DNA of 64,000 bases from Phytoseiulus persimilis (GCA_037576195.1 CM075103.1:3968001-4032000); one strand, 5' to 3'; shown: positions 24,620 through 37,159, counted from the stretch's first letter. Numbers and translations are program-made. The notes: generated by a model from the sequence alone, not told the origin.

Positions 24620-26800
24620 CGCCCTGCATCTGGAGAGGACAGTCACCAGAGCTTCTCCGAAGAACCGCCCCGGACGTCTTCGTAAGAACTTCTTGATTCA
24701 TGCCTTTTGGAAAAACTCAGGGAGCCGAGGGTTTCAGTAGACCAACGAGTCGCGATTCGAGCATCTCGCATTTCTCGTCGCACATGGCGGCACAACTCAT
24801 TCGGGAGATGCCCATCGATTGAACACAGCGAGAAAATTTCGAGGGGCCGTGGCGACGAAATCGGCTTGGGGCGAAGATCGCGTCCGTCATTTAGCAGAAC
24901 TTTTCTTCGCTCGGTTGAGGCCGTGGCGATTCCGACCTCCTAGTTGAAGGAGCTATCGTGTCCTCGCAGGTCGTCATGATATTTCGCAGGCGCCAAGCGT
25001 TCGCTATCTAACCCGGAAAGAGCAACTGCAACGCTTGCCCTTGATGATAAACAACGCACCTTATGGTTTCGTGAGATTAGAGCGTTGGCGTCGCACCGAC
25101 GACACGAACACGGGAACGAGCTGCACAAATAATAACTGACCCGTTGTTTCTGTTGATCTGAGCAGCAAGTACAGACAGTAGTTAGTCAGTTAGTTGTGAG
25201 CCTGCGCCGGAGGCGAACGAACGGAAGAATAAATGCAATGAATCTCTGCCAAATTACACCGTGGAAAAGCCGTGAGCAATGGGAACATGCGATAATAATA
25301 GATGCTCCGATTCTCCCGTTCAGCCAGATCTGCCCTCCATCCGACTCTCCCTGGGTCCGCGCCCTCTCGTATTCTCTCTCGTTCCATCTCTCTAATGAAA
25401 GGATCGCCGTAAAAGCAGAGGATCGGTGCCGGCGTCGACTACCTTTAGAGAGGGCTGAATGCCATGCCGGCTGAGCGAGCGGACAGGTTGGCCGACCACT
25501 TATGGGAATCAACTTCGAATACAATCCACGGCCTGGCAGGATTGCCGTGGCGGCCGTAAAGCAGAGCACCGGCGACGATCTGTCTTCCCTGACACCGCTC
25601 ACAATATCTGAAGTGTTGATCCACGGCCAGATTGAATGCGTTCTCGATGACTGAGGGTGTCGTCCGAGCTCTCCGCTTGACTCCGCTCCTCAGACTGTCT
25701 TCAGCGGGATCACAGAGACGAAGGGCTCGTATTGTGGGATGCCACTTTGAGGTCGCAACTCTCGTGATTTTTATTTGAGAGAGAGAGAGTGAGCAAGGGC
25801 CTCGGGAAGGACGAAAGGGAGAGACGCAGGTCTTCTGAAAAGTTGTGCCGGCATCTGAAGCCACCCAAAGAAAAGAACGATAAGGCTACGCGTTCACTTC
25901 ATTGAACGATGTCGCCTTTTGTGAGAGGAGCGCGGTGTAAAACACGCCCGGTGTGTGGTCTGCGAGATAAGGACTCGTCGCTCGCTCCCGCGAACCCACA
26001 TTCGAAAGCAAGCACACGATGATGTCGTGAGGCCATTATGCAGAATGAAGAACAACGTCATGGGAATGTTTTCGAGTTGCCGGCAGAATTGTCGACTCGT
26101 CGATGCATTCTATCGGAGGGTTCGTCGAGATGCCCCTCGCGGTTATAACTGGCATTTAACAGAGTTTCTCGTTTGAGGCGCCCGTCGAACGGCCGTACTC
26201 CGTCGAGAAAATTGTCTTATATTCTCCGAATGTTCGAAAAAGGCAGCAGGCGTTCAATCCGGTCAAAGCTAAAGTGTATATTATCAGGCCGAGCTCAAAT
26301 ATATGAGACTGCAACAAATATTTGTTAGTCCGGCGAGTGATAATGCCATCCATCATTCCATCTCCTTCTGATTTGTCGACGGAAATGTTCGGACTTTATG
26401 AGGGCTCCGTCGAGCCAGTCTGCGCATGAGGCGTCTTCGAAGCACCTCCTCGATATGTTCTCCTCGGACGTTCCGATCGATGGAATAATTCTTTGGATTG
26501 TTCGGCCATTGTTGTCGAGCGGTCGAGCGACCGATGGCGGAAAGATTCGGAAGTTTGCTCACAACCAAGCGGGGTCCATACCGCAACGACGCCTCCCAGC
26601 TCCACGGACGATGCGATCCTGAGTTTTCCTTTTCGCCTAGATTCGCGACTCTCCAGAAATATTTAGCCATATTTATTGTTCCTTTCCTCGGCGGAGTTGT
26701 CTGATTCTTTTCCCTGTGGTTCTTCGACGACACGTCTCTCGCCATCAATCGGGTATCTCTCTCTTCCCCCGCCCCCCGAGTTCATTCTGGGAAGCGATTC
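24620..26800. other. No firm gene; some weak coding-like frames
   Basis: A minus frame at 26156-26356 starts with ATG ATG, carries a hydrophobic segment (ELGLIIYTLALTGL) and could also be entered at an acceptor (ttgttgcag). A plus frame at 25500-25652 (SLTPLTISEVLIHGQIECVLDD) faintly recalls a retroelement protease but lacks the DTG triad. Neither is supported well enough to call. Confidence 0.35.
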
Positions 26801-26836
26801 TCACCAAGTTCGGAAAGCTCGAATCATGGGGTGCTC

Positions 26837-27013
26837 AGTACGAGGACGCATTGTTACGTTCCCGACAGGTGGGTGCTCACCGCCACTGATTGCTGGGAAA
26901 TAGGGCTGACAGCAGCTGTGACGAAACTACAGAGATTTTCTGTGAATTCCAACGCTGCGGCCTTTGTGCTTGCGAGATTACCTCTAGCAGCACAAGAATC
27001 CATCAGGCATTAG
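26837..27013 (+). pseudogene. Possible trypsin-like fragment, catalytic His replaced
   Basis: A plus-strand frame reads THCYVP and then DRWVLTATDCW. Trypsin-fold serine proteases carry HCGG..(I)..RWVLTAAHCW here, so ten positions including both cysteines fit. The catalytic histidine of AAHC is aspartate, and the GGSL residues after the first cysteine are missing. The frame runs only 40 codons further to TAG, with no recognisable Asp or Ser catalytic block. CAG-GTGGGT inside the motif would also make a good splice donor. It may be a decayed or non-catalytic protease exon, or coincidence. Confidence 0.22.
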
Positions 27014-27099
27014 AGGAGTGAGCGCAAACATGGCAATGTGCGCTCTGAAATCGTCCCCACCCCTGTATCGACTCGACCATCAGAGGAGCATATCTCTTT

Positions 27100-28250
27100 A
27101 ACCAAGCGAGCTTCGACTCCACTTCAGCGGGTTGGAGGAGGGGGGGGATAATGTCACAGAGTATACATCATAGAATACATCACGCTCATATCCTCGGCGG
27201 ATTGACGGATGGAGCTCAAGGCTCTGTCGATAATTCGTTCTTGTGATCGGAGAAACACGGCGGAATCGGATCCGCACACAAGACACTCCTCGAAGAACAA
27301 AAGAAGAAGATGAATATTTCGAGTCCCCACAAGGCGGCGGCTTATTAGAGGATGCCTGCGCACGCCCTCTCACCGCTCCGATTAGGAGGTGCCCTCTCGT
27401 TTCTTGAACGAGATTGGTGCGACTGCGGGTGACCATAAAGAAATGGCAACTCGTGTTTCCATATTGACCGAAGCTCCCAGCTGTCGACATTGCATATCGG
27501 CTGACAGGGCCACCTGGTCACTGTATCTATGAACTTCAAAACATATATTTCATCTAGGGAATATGACGCCAGTGGTGGGCTATTTCCATCGAATTCTCCG
27601 GTGTATGCATATGACTCTCATCCTGACGTCACCGTCTGGGATTGCGATTCCGAGGAGTTTTTGTTGGAGACAAGCCTGCGTAAATCTCTTGCTTCTCTAC
27701 GGCGTCGATCGCCAACGAAATGTCGCAACGCTGGCAAGGTTCTCCAAGAAGATACTCAATCAGGGACGGCCGTGCATTCAGCAACTCAAGTCGAGTCGAT
27801 TTCTATCGACGAAACTGCTTGATTGCCATTCTCAGTGGAAGGTCTTCTGTCCGGTGAGACCAACCATCCACCGTAGAGAACCTGTTTATCAGAGGGTGCC
27901 CGGGAATGGTGGCATACCAGGGAGGGACTCACACACCGAACATATGATGACATCGGAATCGACTCTGTGATGTGGCCAAATCTGTCAATTCAACGCGTGA
28001 AAGGCCTTGTTGCGGAACGGTTGATTCAAGAACTCCGGAGCTACATCCATCATGACAAATTGTCAGGAGGCGGGAATTCGTGACTCCCGTCATCCATCGG
28101 GTTCAAGTTATCCGATCAATTCTTCCTTGAGTGAAGCTGTCTCATCGGAAAATATGGTTCCGTCGTCTTATCGGTGCGTTCCTCTCGTGGCCGAATTCGA
28201 CCCCCTTCCATGTCTTCCAGTCGAGAACTCGAGATCCCAAGCGAACCTAT
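27100..28250. other. No supported gene
   Basis: Frames up to 136 codons on both strands without recognisable domains. A run of eight G at about 27140 is the only low-complexity feature seen. Confidence 0.4.
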
Positions 28251-28318
28251 CTACGAAAACTCAAGAGATGCGATGAGCAATCCTTATCAATGGAAGTTGT
28301 GAGCCCCCAGGGGCATAC

Positions 28319-29073
28319 CCCATGAAGTGAATGAGAGTATTGAAGACCCGCACAGCTAGTATCAAAGGAGTGACAGAGTTTGAGAAGAGAGTACTCAGAC
28401 CACATGAGATTATTACAAGACTGATTGTGACAGCTGCGAAGATGTACTCTGTGTATCCCGGAGTTGGACACAACCAGGACAAAGTTACTGGAGCCCCAGT
28501 TCGGTGAATAAGAAATAAGCGGGGGTTCTAGAGGGAGGGGGGGGGGGGGTCGAGAATCTCGCTTGACAATCATCCGCTACTTCCCTATATCAAAACCTAA
28601 GACCTGCTCCTTCCAGCGCCTCGAGCTCCCGAGATCCATACATTTCATGGCGCTGCTCGAAACAGCCGGGTTCTGCCCCCGGCTTTGAGCCGTCTTCACA
28701 ACTGTCGCTCGCGAAGCTTGACGTGGCGACAAAGTCCGTCCCTGATGCGCTGCCTCCAGCACTGGCAGTAGCTTCTGGTCGCGCCCACTCGCTTGCCTCT
28801 GATCGTAGGTATTTCTGATTGATGGTTTGAAGCAATGTAGGATCGACACCGTCCGTTGATTATCGCCCGCGCGTGTCAAACTCCTCGAAAGCCACGGAGT
28901 CTCACCATAACTTCGGAACAACATGATCCACATGAAGATGGAGAAAGCTACTTTTGACCCATCGACCACGCTGACATCGTACCAAGCAACCCCTGGAAGT
29001 CCCGATTACGTTTGACTCACCTTCGTATGCGGAGGTTCCCGATTCCTTCCATGACTTCCTTGAATATTACCAT
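28319..29073 (-). CDS. Candidate multi-exon membrane protein gene
   Basis: Four minus-strand exons join in frame. Exon 1, 29073-29021, starts at ATG and ends at GTGAGT. Exon 2, 28970-28906, lies between ...GATGTCAG and GTGAGA. Exon 3, 28798-28604, ends at a weak donor GTCTTA, or runs on to a TGA at 28590. Exon 4, 28487-28319, follows a pyrimidine-rich stretch ending CTCCAG and ends at GTATGC. The peptide has a hydrophobic segment across exon 2 (VAFSIFMWIMLF), a Ser/Gly/Glu-rich linker in exon 3, and a strong hydrophobic span in exon 4 (YIFAAVTISLVIISCGLSTL). Phases agree at all three joins, the best support for a gene in the window. The first intron is 50 bases. The family is not recognised, and the 3' end beyond 28319 was not resolved. 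Confidence 0.3.
28537..28549 (+). repeat. Poly-G run, 13 bases
   Basis: Thirteen G in a row. On the candidate minus-strand gene this is a poly-C tract inside the third intron, upstream of its acceptor. Confidence 0.9.
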
Positions 29074-29159
29074 AGTTAATCAGGAATCGACTCGGCCACT
29101 TCAGGCTGATTCCACCTACTGTGGCTTTCCCCGCGGGAGGGATCGCTGTGCTCCCGCGA

Positions 29160-29197
29160 CCGCTGACAGCGCGTGTTAAAGCACGCGCTGTCAGCGG
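29160..29197. repeat. Perfect 16-bp stem hairpin
   Basis: CCGCTGACAGCGCGTG at 29160-29175 is followed by the loop TTAAAG and the exact reverse complement at 29182-29197. The stem is GC-rich and has no mismatch. It lies about 90 bases upstream of the start of the candidate minus-strand gene. It could be a foldback scar, a transposon end or a structured RNA element. No T-run follows on either strand, so a simple terminator is not suggested. Confidence 0.9.
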
Positions 29198-29199
29198 AG

Positions 29200-31800
29200 G
29201 TTAAACCGAGCCTGCTGCAACTCACTCCGGCCGATTCGGCGGGTGCCTGTTTCGACAAAGCAGAAAACAAAACAGTGATTTTAGACGGACTCGGAGAACG
29301 TATCTTGGGGTCGAGACGAGCTTGCAGAGAAAGGCGGAAGATAATCTCGGGGAACTACTCAAGGGGGACGACAAGCCACATATCTGTCCAGGGTGGTCAT
29401 CTTGAGTCGGGAAGTTCCTTACCCTCTCTTCATTTGCTCATCAGTTGGTGTAAAATCACCCGACTCCTGATTCCATTGTTCACGATCGATAGCTGGAAGA
29501 ATGACCCCCAAGGAGAACTGGGTCAGTTTTTTACGTCCGAGAATCAAGCTCATTCAGGTTTCACTTCCAGAAAAAGCCGCTGGAAACGCTAGATTTCCGG
29601 GTGCAAAGAAAAGTGTTCGGATCGCCCATCGACTCCGTGGTTGGGCCCGACACTTCCGAATTCAATCGGTCGACTTTTGGAGTTTTTTCTTGTCAGAGAC
29701 ATGGGAGAAGTCGATAAAAAAGAGGAGTCATTTTCTGAGCCGCTCAAAGAAATGCAGTTTCCGACCGATGCACGCCATAAACTAGGAAAAGACGCTTCGT
29801 GCTCCCCCGTTATCGATCGGTAGAAATGAACCCAGGATCGGATTCTCTGAGTAACGAGGAAAAGAACAGAGGGTGAGAAGATTCCCGACTTACGATGACA
29901 ACGTGTAGATCACATCGGGGCATGCTCGTAGCTGTGGCAAGGGATACATATCGGAAGATAGATGGTCAGCAGATTATCGGGACGGTGAGCGGGACACTTG
30001 GAAACGAGCAGACAATGATGTTGAATGATGAGAATGCGAGATATCACATTGTTCCTGTGTCACCCGTTCCCGAGTTCGTTTTCTGCCTGATAATCAAATA
30101 ACTTGCGCTCCGCGATGGTAGCGGCATCATTCACCTGCTTTGCTTCCCCTAGGGCCTTCGTGGGCTATTTTATGCGGCGTCTTTTCAGCCTCCCTCTCGG
30201 CTTCCCACTGCCTGAACTTCTGAGTCCGCTTGATCATCAATGAAAATTTAGTTCCGGTTGTGCTGAAGATGCGAAAACAGCGAATCTCCGCGAGCTCTGA
30301 GGGAAGAGAAAAGACTTGACAGCGAAATCCAACGACAAACGTCTCAATATACGTGTAAACCGAAAAGAATGGGCGATGCCTGATTGGCTCGTGTCCCGTT
30401 TTTTGAGAAAGAATATTCTCACTCATTCAAAGTTATTCGGCGGCGATCTTATGGGAACGTCAATTTCTCCTAGGGAATCGTGGTGGAACAACTAGATGTG
30501 CGCACCCAGAGTAGTGGGACCAGCCAGCGGCGCCCAGACGCAGGTCCCTGTTTCTCTCGCTCATCCCTCGTCCTTCGGGAGGGAAGGGAGAGGAATGAGA
30601 CAACGAAAATGACGGAAAAAAACTCACTGAATTTTCGCTGGCGACAGAGTCTTTGCCATTTATTATCCTTTCTTCCGCCTTTTTATTCTTCCTCCTCCCG
30701 CGTCGTGGTCCTACTCTGCGAAGATCGGTTATCTCCAACGGAACAGAGCTCCAAAAAAGCGAGGACCAAGCGAAGAAAAATACTAATTTCTTTGCACGTC
30801 ACCATATCTCCGATTGGAAAATATGTGTTTTCTTCTCTTGAATGTGAGGCGTGTCCGCTATCGAGAGTTCCCCCCATGTCTCCGAATGGGAGAAAGAGCG
30901 CGCGAATGGCGATGTTCCCGAACGACTGAAAAGAACCCGCGCCGGAGTGAACTCCGAGGACGGAGTTCCGGAAGTTGAGCCCATCAAAGAGGGGCATCGG
31001 AGGGAACGTGTTCTCCAGGTAGGAATTGAGATATCGACGACGTGGCGAGGAGGATGGCGTCTGGCCGCGATTCGTGTGCGATCGTGGGCTGGAGAAAATC
31101 GGAGTACAGCGCTCAGCCTGAGGAAGTTCGGCTCGAGGTGAGGAAAAGGTGATTCCAGCTCAGTGAACGCGGACCCTCTTTGATTATTATTCGGAGACCG
31201 CAATGTCGCAGAAGTCTTGTAGTGTTTGTCGGACGAAGGCGTTGGTTCCGGCTTGTCGAGTCCCCGGTCGCTTGTCATGTTGTGCGCCTTTTGTCTTCCG
31301 CTTTCCATGGCGTTGTTTCGCTATGCTGCCCGCAGGGTGCATCCTTTCGCCGCCCTGCCCCACTTCCGATGCGGTGACCTCCTCGACAGAGACTTCTGAC
31401 AGCACCAGAAACTCGGACCGCTCAGTTGGGAAACAACAAACGAATCGAGCCCTCCGGGGAGGACTTATCGCACTTTGGAGATGAACTCTGGAACATCTTA
31501 TAATTGAACTGTGGCTAGCACCTCGGCCGAGCTCTACGACATTGGCGGGACATCGAGACAGCGAGAAGCTCTCTCGTCGCTCCGTGAATCGTAGCTTTAA
31601 CAACAGGTGTTCTTCCGGCCCGTCCTCGAACAACAATCGACTCCAATCGAGTCCTGAATTAGACAAGCGGCTGCACCCGATGAATAGAATCGACATCAAC
31701 GGGTGAATCTTTCACGTTCCGCTTTCTTGTTCTGTTCCTCGCTGTGCCGACTCGTCGCAGGGAGCTTGTTTCTCCTCAACAGATGGTACGAGTCAAGGTT
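29200..31800. other. No supported gene
   Basis: Overlapping unrecognised frames. A plus-strand ATG frame at 31203-31484 opens with a cysteine-rich stretch (CSVCRTKALVPAC) but has no second zinc-binding pair at a known spacing. Confidence 0.4.
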
Positions 31801-31814
31801 CAGGCATATCTGGA

Positions 31815-31829
31815 GGGGGGGGGGGGGGG
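31815..31829 (+). repeat. Poly-G run, 15 bases
   Basis: Fifteen G in a row, read directly; the longest homopolymer in the window and a likely site of length error. Confidence 0.9.
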
Positions 31830-34800
31830 ACGGATTTCCTTTCGAGACCGCAGCCCCTCTGCTGGAGAAATTGAATTCGAAATGGCGCTAAAACTCTCTT
31901 GGAGGTACATTCGGGTCAGGTGGGCTCGTGGCCCACGATTTTTTCGGGGCGGGGGAACCAGGCGGTGACGATGATCTTCATGATTGAGACCATGGATGGA
32001 ACGGGGATCGTGGCCCCCGGAGCACGCCTCAAAAGAGAAGTGAGCAAAAGTACGTTATTAGAAAGATTCGGCCACTACTTCGTTACTAATCCGACATTGA
32101 CGGCTCGGGGAAACCTTCAATGGCCGGACCAGAACTCTGTTTCAAGTGGGCTTTGTCTTTCTCGCGTGAGCGGAGGGAAGAAACCTTGGATCAGAGCAGG
32201 AGCCTGCGTTGGCTACCCCCGGGTCGGTTCGCGATGCGAGCCCGACGCGACGGTCCCAAGTGCGCGGCGGGCTCGCACTGATTCCGTTTTGCGTATTCGC
32301 TATACGCTCGTTCTAGCTCTTCTGGCAGCTCATGACGACGGCTTGTTCCGTGTAACGCAATTACTGTAGGCCACGTGCAGGCCGCTCGAGGCAACTCGAG
32401 CCGGATAATGTGATTTGGTCAGCCGTTCGGCCAGGTGGATGAGAAGAAGTAGTGGCAGCCGCAGCGGCGAAAGATAACAGCCGACGAGGGAGCACAGAGG
32501 ATGAAGGAAACTGGGAATCGGGAAACGAACCCATCAGGCCTGGAATAGCAAGCGGCCTGTCGCAGGAAGAATGCATACGGCATCGCCATAGAAGCGCCAC
32601 GGTGTGCTAAGAAACACAGCTGCTGCGGCTGCCGGCGCTTTCTCAGAGCAGGTGAGAACGGCGCTGAACTTAGCCCGCTGTCGGCGAGCAAGATATGCGC
32701 AACCTTCGCTCTGGCGGTCTCTCAGGGTCCGCCGAACCAGAGGAAGCCCCAGCTGTGTTTAAGTGGAATTCCGATACCCGCACCGCCTGATATCTCCGAG
32801 GGAGCGTGAGCGGGATATGAGACAACAAGCCTCCCACGGAACGATTCCTTGAAAACTCAATCAAGACCCACTCGGTGGCGATCCTGTTGCCCGTTAGAAG
32901 CAGACTTCGAGAACCCGGGACCAGTCTCGCGCTTCGCGCGCAGCTCGGAAACGCTGGACGTCAGAGATGGCATGTGGTCATTCTGGGAGTTTCCACTGCT
33001 GCCGCCTCCGCAGCGGGAGGTCCAGGGAGAGAAGGGTCCCCGCAGTTGGAGAAGTTCTGGAAATCGCGCTCAGCCCATCCACGTCGAGCGCAAAGCTGTT
33101 GATGCACGCTCCCGAAACGATTGCTAGCAAATCTCTCGGAACACGTACATACTTGTTTTCAATCAGCCACAATCAGCAACGATGAGCATCCTCACTGGAT
33201 CTGGGAACAGTGGAAACATGAGATAATCGAGAGAGACGAAGAACTCGTGGTCGATTGAAGTCGACAGCTCCTGACTCACACCACATCGTTCCGAGCCACA
33301 GGTGCCAGGAAACATCAAGATTGTTGTTCAGGAATCTGGAAACAGTACGAGCGGGCAGGGGGAGGGGCGTACGTGCTATAAACATCGTACAGGAAGAGCG
33401 CTGCGTCTTCGAATTCTCATCGGGGCAGAAAAAACAAACGAAGTTTCAGGAGAATCTGAACGAGAGCCAGTCACGAAAGAAACTGATTGAAACGTCCTGC
33501 GAGCCTCTACAGTGCTGAGAGATTCGGAAACCTGGGGAGCTCGTGGCTCCCTGAAAAGCCAGAAGAGTTCTCGAAGAGAATTGATTCGGAAGACAAGCCG
33601 CTCGGACGAATGGATGACATAATGGAACAAGACCAAATGAATGAACGTACAAATGAACCGCCGCAGCGTGCTGCCTGACTGTACATATTCGCGGTGCCCA
33701 CTCGCTCGACTGGGCCCGCCTTCTCCACTCTCCGTCGATTGCTCCTGACTATTTGTGGAGTCAGCTGCGTTCATTTTCGCGTGTACACAAACAATTGCAT
33801 TCCGATTCCTCCGCGGTCGGCTGTGCTTGCTTGGATCGGCAAACTACCTCCCACGCACAGAATGCCCCCCTTCCCCGCTCTGTCCTCCCGGCGCCGTCCT
33901 AGCGTATCCGGCCCGATTCTGATATCGTTTCTCCGCTTAGGGGATCTCACGCAGTTCTGCAAGCCGCCGTATTGGAGATGGAGAAGGCTTCGGTCGCTCT
34001 CGATGAGGCCATTGTCTGTAAAAGTGGATGCTGAAAGTTTTCAATAGGTCCTTCATTTCCAAAAGTTGACAAAGAACGCACGTGTCTGCGTTCAGCCCAT
34101 CGGCGTTGTCCTTGAATGGTCTCCCTTCGAAAGATGGCCCCCGCAGACCCGTCTGTCTACTCACTCTCCCACAACGTCTCACACGATTTCAGCTGTTGGC
34201 AGTGGTTCCGAAGGATTTCCATCTGAGCCCCTTATTATCCTCGGGCAGGTTTTCTCGAGCGCAGAAGGCCAGCCATGGCCGGTTCGCATTGTTCCGTGTC
34301 AAAAACACGCGTCGGTGAGAACCGAATGTTGACAATGCCAACTCTGACCTTGGGTGCTCTGTCAAAGTGCTCCGTTCTTAGTTCTGCGGTGAGTGTCTCA
34401 TTCGTAACGTTTATCGAACCCACGTGTTCGGTACGCTGTACGTTGGGCTGTCCTCTCCGACACGGCACGCTCACGGATAGAACGCGTTCCGTGTGACCCT
34501 CACTCCGAATGGCTCGATTTCAATTTCCCACCGCTTGGGAGGCGTCCGACTCGGAGTTCTTCCTCTGCTTTCTCCATCCGGGAGGATCGCGATCTCCTGG
34601 AACACGAACGGTGGGACCGCTGGCGAGACTGGCATGGGGTTTCGGTGGGGAACGACACCTCGACTTCGGGCGTTGGTGGCTCTCATTTTGATGGGATCCG
34701 AGGAACTGAAGTGCATGTTCTACGTTCTCTGTTATTTTCCTCCCGATCTCATCCGTCGAAAAGCTGAACTCGATGTTCGAGCCCAAGGTTCACCGGGGAA

Positions 34801-35630
34801 ACTATCCAGCGGTAGGACGGCGTTCCCGAAACGATCCAACTCGGATGAACCACTCCGGAAGTGGGGTTGGATTACCGTCGGAGGGAAATGAAGACAACAA
34901 CAACAGCAGCGGCGAAAGGAAACGTCGGAGTTTTCTGAACAGAGCCGCCGCTCCAATGTTGTTTGTTGACGACTCAGAGAGGCGCACGATGGGTGCAACG
35001 GCGTTTTGTTGGAGAGCTACGCTTCTTTGATCCAAAAGCATACTCACCGCTGTTCCTAGCTCTCGATGTCATCTAGACTATTTTCCCGAAGTTTGAGCAA
35101 CAGCAGTCTCCGCCTCTTCTGGCGTTTCGTTCCTCAATCGACCACATCTACGCGAGTAAGTGCACACAAGAATCGGAATGCAAATGATGCGCCGCGCTGT
35201 GAACGACTTTCATCGTTCGAGCCCGGAAAATGCTGCGCTGACTCCGGTCACAGCCGAAGGAAATGGAAATTTTTCGAGTTCGCTGCACAGGAAACAATGT
35301 TTACCTCTTTCGAGTGTGTGATTCTCGGAAGGAGCTCCGTGGACGATGATTGACTTTCCGCCCGTTCCAGGTCGAATCGAATGAAGTTTCTGCTCAGAAA
35401 ACGAATTTCTGTCCCCAAGGTCGCTCGCCACAGCCGAATGCGAGACGCCGAGCCCAATCGAAGGAGACTTCGTGAGTGAAACTTACGAAGGAATCGCGAC
35501 GTTGAATGATGGAACTTCAAGAAAAGTAGCAAGTTTCCGCTGCGTGCTGTGCGAGCCGTCCAGGATTTCGAGCCGCCTTTTATGCAAAGACGAAGGCGGC
35601 AGAGCAACTATTCCAAAGAATGGATGACCT
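31830..35630. other. No supported gene
   Basis: Only short unrecognised frames. The plus strand at about 34890-34910 has a CAA/CAG-like trinucleotide patch (gaagacaacaacaacagcagc), which gives a poly-Cys frame on the minus strand by composition alone. Confidence 0.4.
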
Positions 35631-35636
35631 CAGATT

Positions 35637-35942
35637 TTGAGACAAAAAAGATGGACAGGGTGGCCGACACGCCAAGTTTCAAAGACATCGAAACCGAGCC
35701 CAGTGGAGGGTCTCGCTCGGTGCTGCCGTGCGGGAAGACGAGAAGGAAATCTCGAGAGAACGTTCCAGTCACTCAAGGCGGTGCTCGATGGGCAAATCAG
35801 CTGTTTTTCGGTCGATGAATTGCTCGAATCCGTGGCGGACTCCGTGCGTTCTGCTCTCGTTTCGCAGGATAAGAGAACAAGAACAGAACTCGAGCCTTGT
35901 GCTGACCGGGCCAGCTTCCCGGGAGCGAATAGAAAACAGTGA
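35637..35942 (+). CDS. Candidate exon, unrecognised
   Basis: A plus frame whose second half is coding-like: LERTFQSLKAVLDGQ, then FSVDELLESVADSVRSAL, an amphipathic acidic helix. The frame ends at a TGA that overlaps a possible GTGAGAG donor (aaaaca-gtgagag). No family is recognised and no partner exon was found. About 100 codons can arise by chance here. Confidence 0.15.
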   Translation: MRQKRWTGWPTRQVSKTSKPSPVEGLARCCRAGRREGNLERTFQSLKAVLDGQISCFSVDELLESVADSVRSALVSQDKRTRTELEPCADRASFPGANRKQ

Positions 35943-35949
35943 GAGCGAT

Positions 35950-37100
35950 GGAGGAAAAAAGAAGGAATACGGAAGACCGCGGCCGGCGCTGAGTATATTT
36001 GGTGTCATCCACCGCAGGACACGTGGGCATAGTTTTTTTTCCGCTGCTCACCCAGGCTCACAATAAATCTTCCTGAGCTACAAAAATGCGTTGATGACCA
36101 TGTGAATTAGGAGCTGTCTGGAGCCAGGTGTAATTGACAACGTCGGATGTGACAGAACCAAAGTCGAGGAGACACTGTATCTCGGGCAGCCACCGGATGA
36201 CGAGTTTATGAAGATCGGCTGTGGATATCTTCGCAATCCAATGAGTACACTATGTACTTAGTGAGGCAAACAATAGCTCCCCTCTGCTGGTCTCTCAACG
36301 GGAAGTCTAGTGCGCGGCTCGCCCCACGTGTCAAGATTGCGTCGAGGCCTGACCTTCCCAGGGGTGCAGATCGGTGGCCAGCAGCGGTCGCGGGAACGGG
36401 GAAGAATACGGGAATAAAATCCCCACGAATCACAAGGACAGCTTTGTGAAGATATTCGGGATCAGAGCCGCTCCGGCTGGAGATCCTGACTGGAGATGAC
36501 GATTCCGCGAGCTTCCAATGTTTCTCCCCTTGAGTGTTGCTACCGAAACTTCGTCCGTCCCCACATAGTTCCTGTCGTGCAGTACATTATCTCGGAATCT
36601 TTCCTTGACTGTCCGCGTTATCAGGGCCTCGTTGAGTTGGAGAGAATTGCCCTTCGTAGAGTTCGTTTCGTTTCTCAGCAACCGGGTGACGACTTGAACA
36701 AAGAAATCCAATTCTCTCTCTCCACTTCAGTCGAGACTGGTTTCGAGTTCTGTATTCCGTCGTCTACGAGTTGACTGAGTTCGAATAGTCATGGCTAGAC
36801 CGTCGGAGAAGACGAGCGCTACTTCTGATCATTACCCCATTCGGGACGGTGCTGGATCGGGTGGCAAGACCGCCGATTGTCAAGACAGAGGTTCTTTTTC
36901 AGGGTTCTCCTTCATAATTACGAACTCCTGCCACCATTCGCTGACATTTCCAGTCTCATCTCGTTCCTTGTTCCGCCGTCGGAACGAGTACACGAGCACT
37001 TTTTCCGGGAATTCGCTGGAGTTTCTCGGCCGATAGTTATGGGATAACATTACGAAAATATTATGATAACTTGAGCTGGGAAGTTCAGGCATCATTCATC
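35950..37100. other. No supported gene
   Basis: Two opposed frames at 36430-36774 and a minus frame at 36880-37095 are unrecognised. No repeat was seen. Confidence 0.35.
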
Positions 37101-37110
37101 AACTATTATC

Positions 37111-37154
37111 CATCAATCCATGAGTTCATGGCTGGTTGCATGAATGGATTGATG
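37111..37154. repeat. Short inverted repeat, 11-bp arms
   Basis: CATCAATCCAT at 37111-37121 and its exact complement ATGGATTGATG at 37144-37154 flank a 22-base loop. The loop holds a further small palindrome (ATGAGTTCAT overlaps the left arm). The role is unknown. Confidence 0.7.
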
Positions 37155-37159
37155 AATTG

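Noticed and set aside
25500-25655. Plus frame SLTPLTISEVLIHGQIECVLDD resembling a retroelement aspartic protease
   Set aside because: The DTG/DSG triad is absent unless a base is removed, and no zinc knuckle or reverse transcriptase is found around it.
35637-35820. Start of the 35.6 kb plus frame as part of a larger protein
   Set aside because: The upstream half is Arg/Thr-rich with no acceptor in phase; only the later half was kept as a weak candidate.
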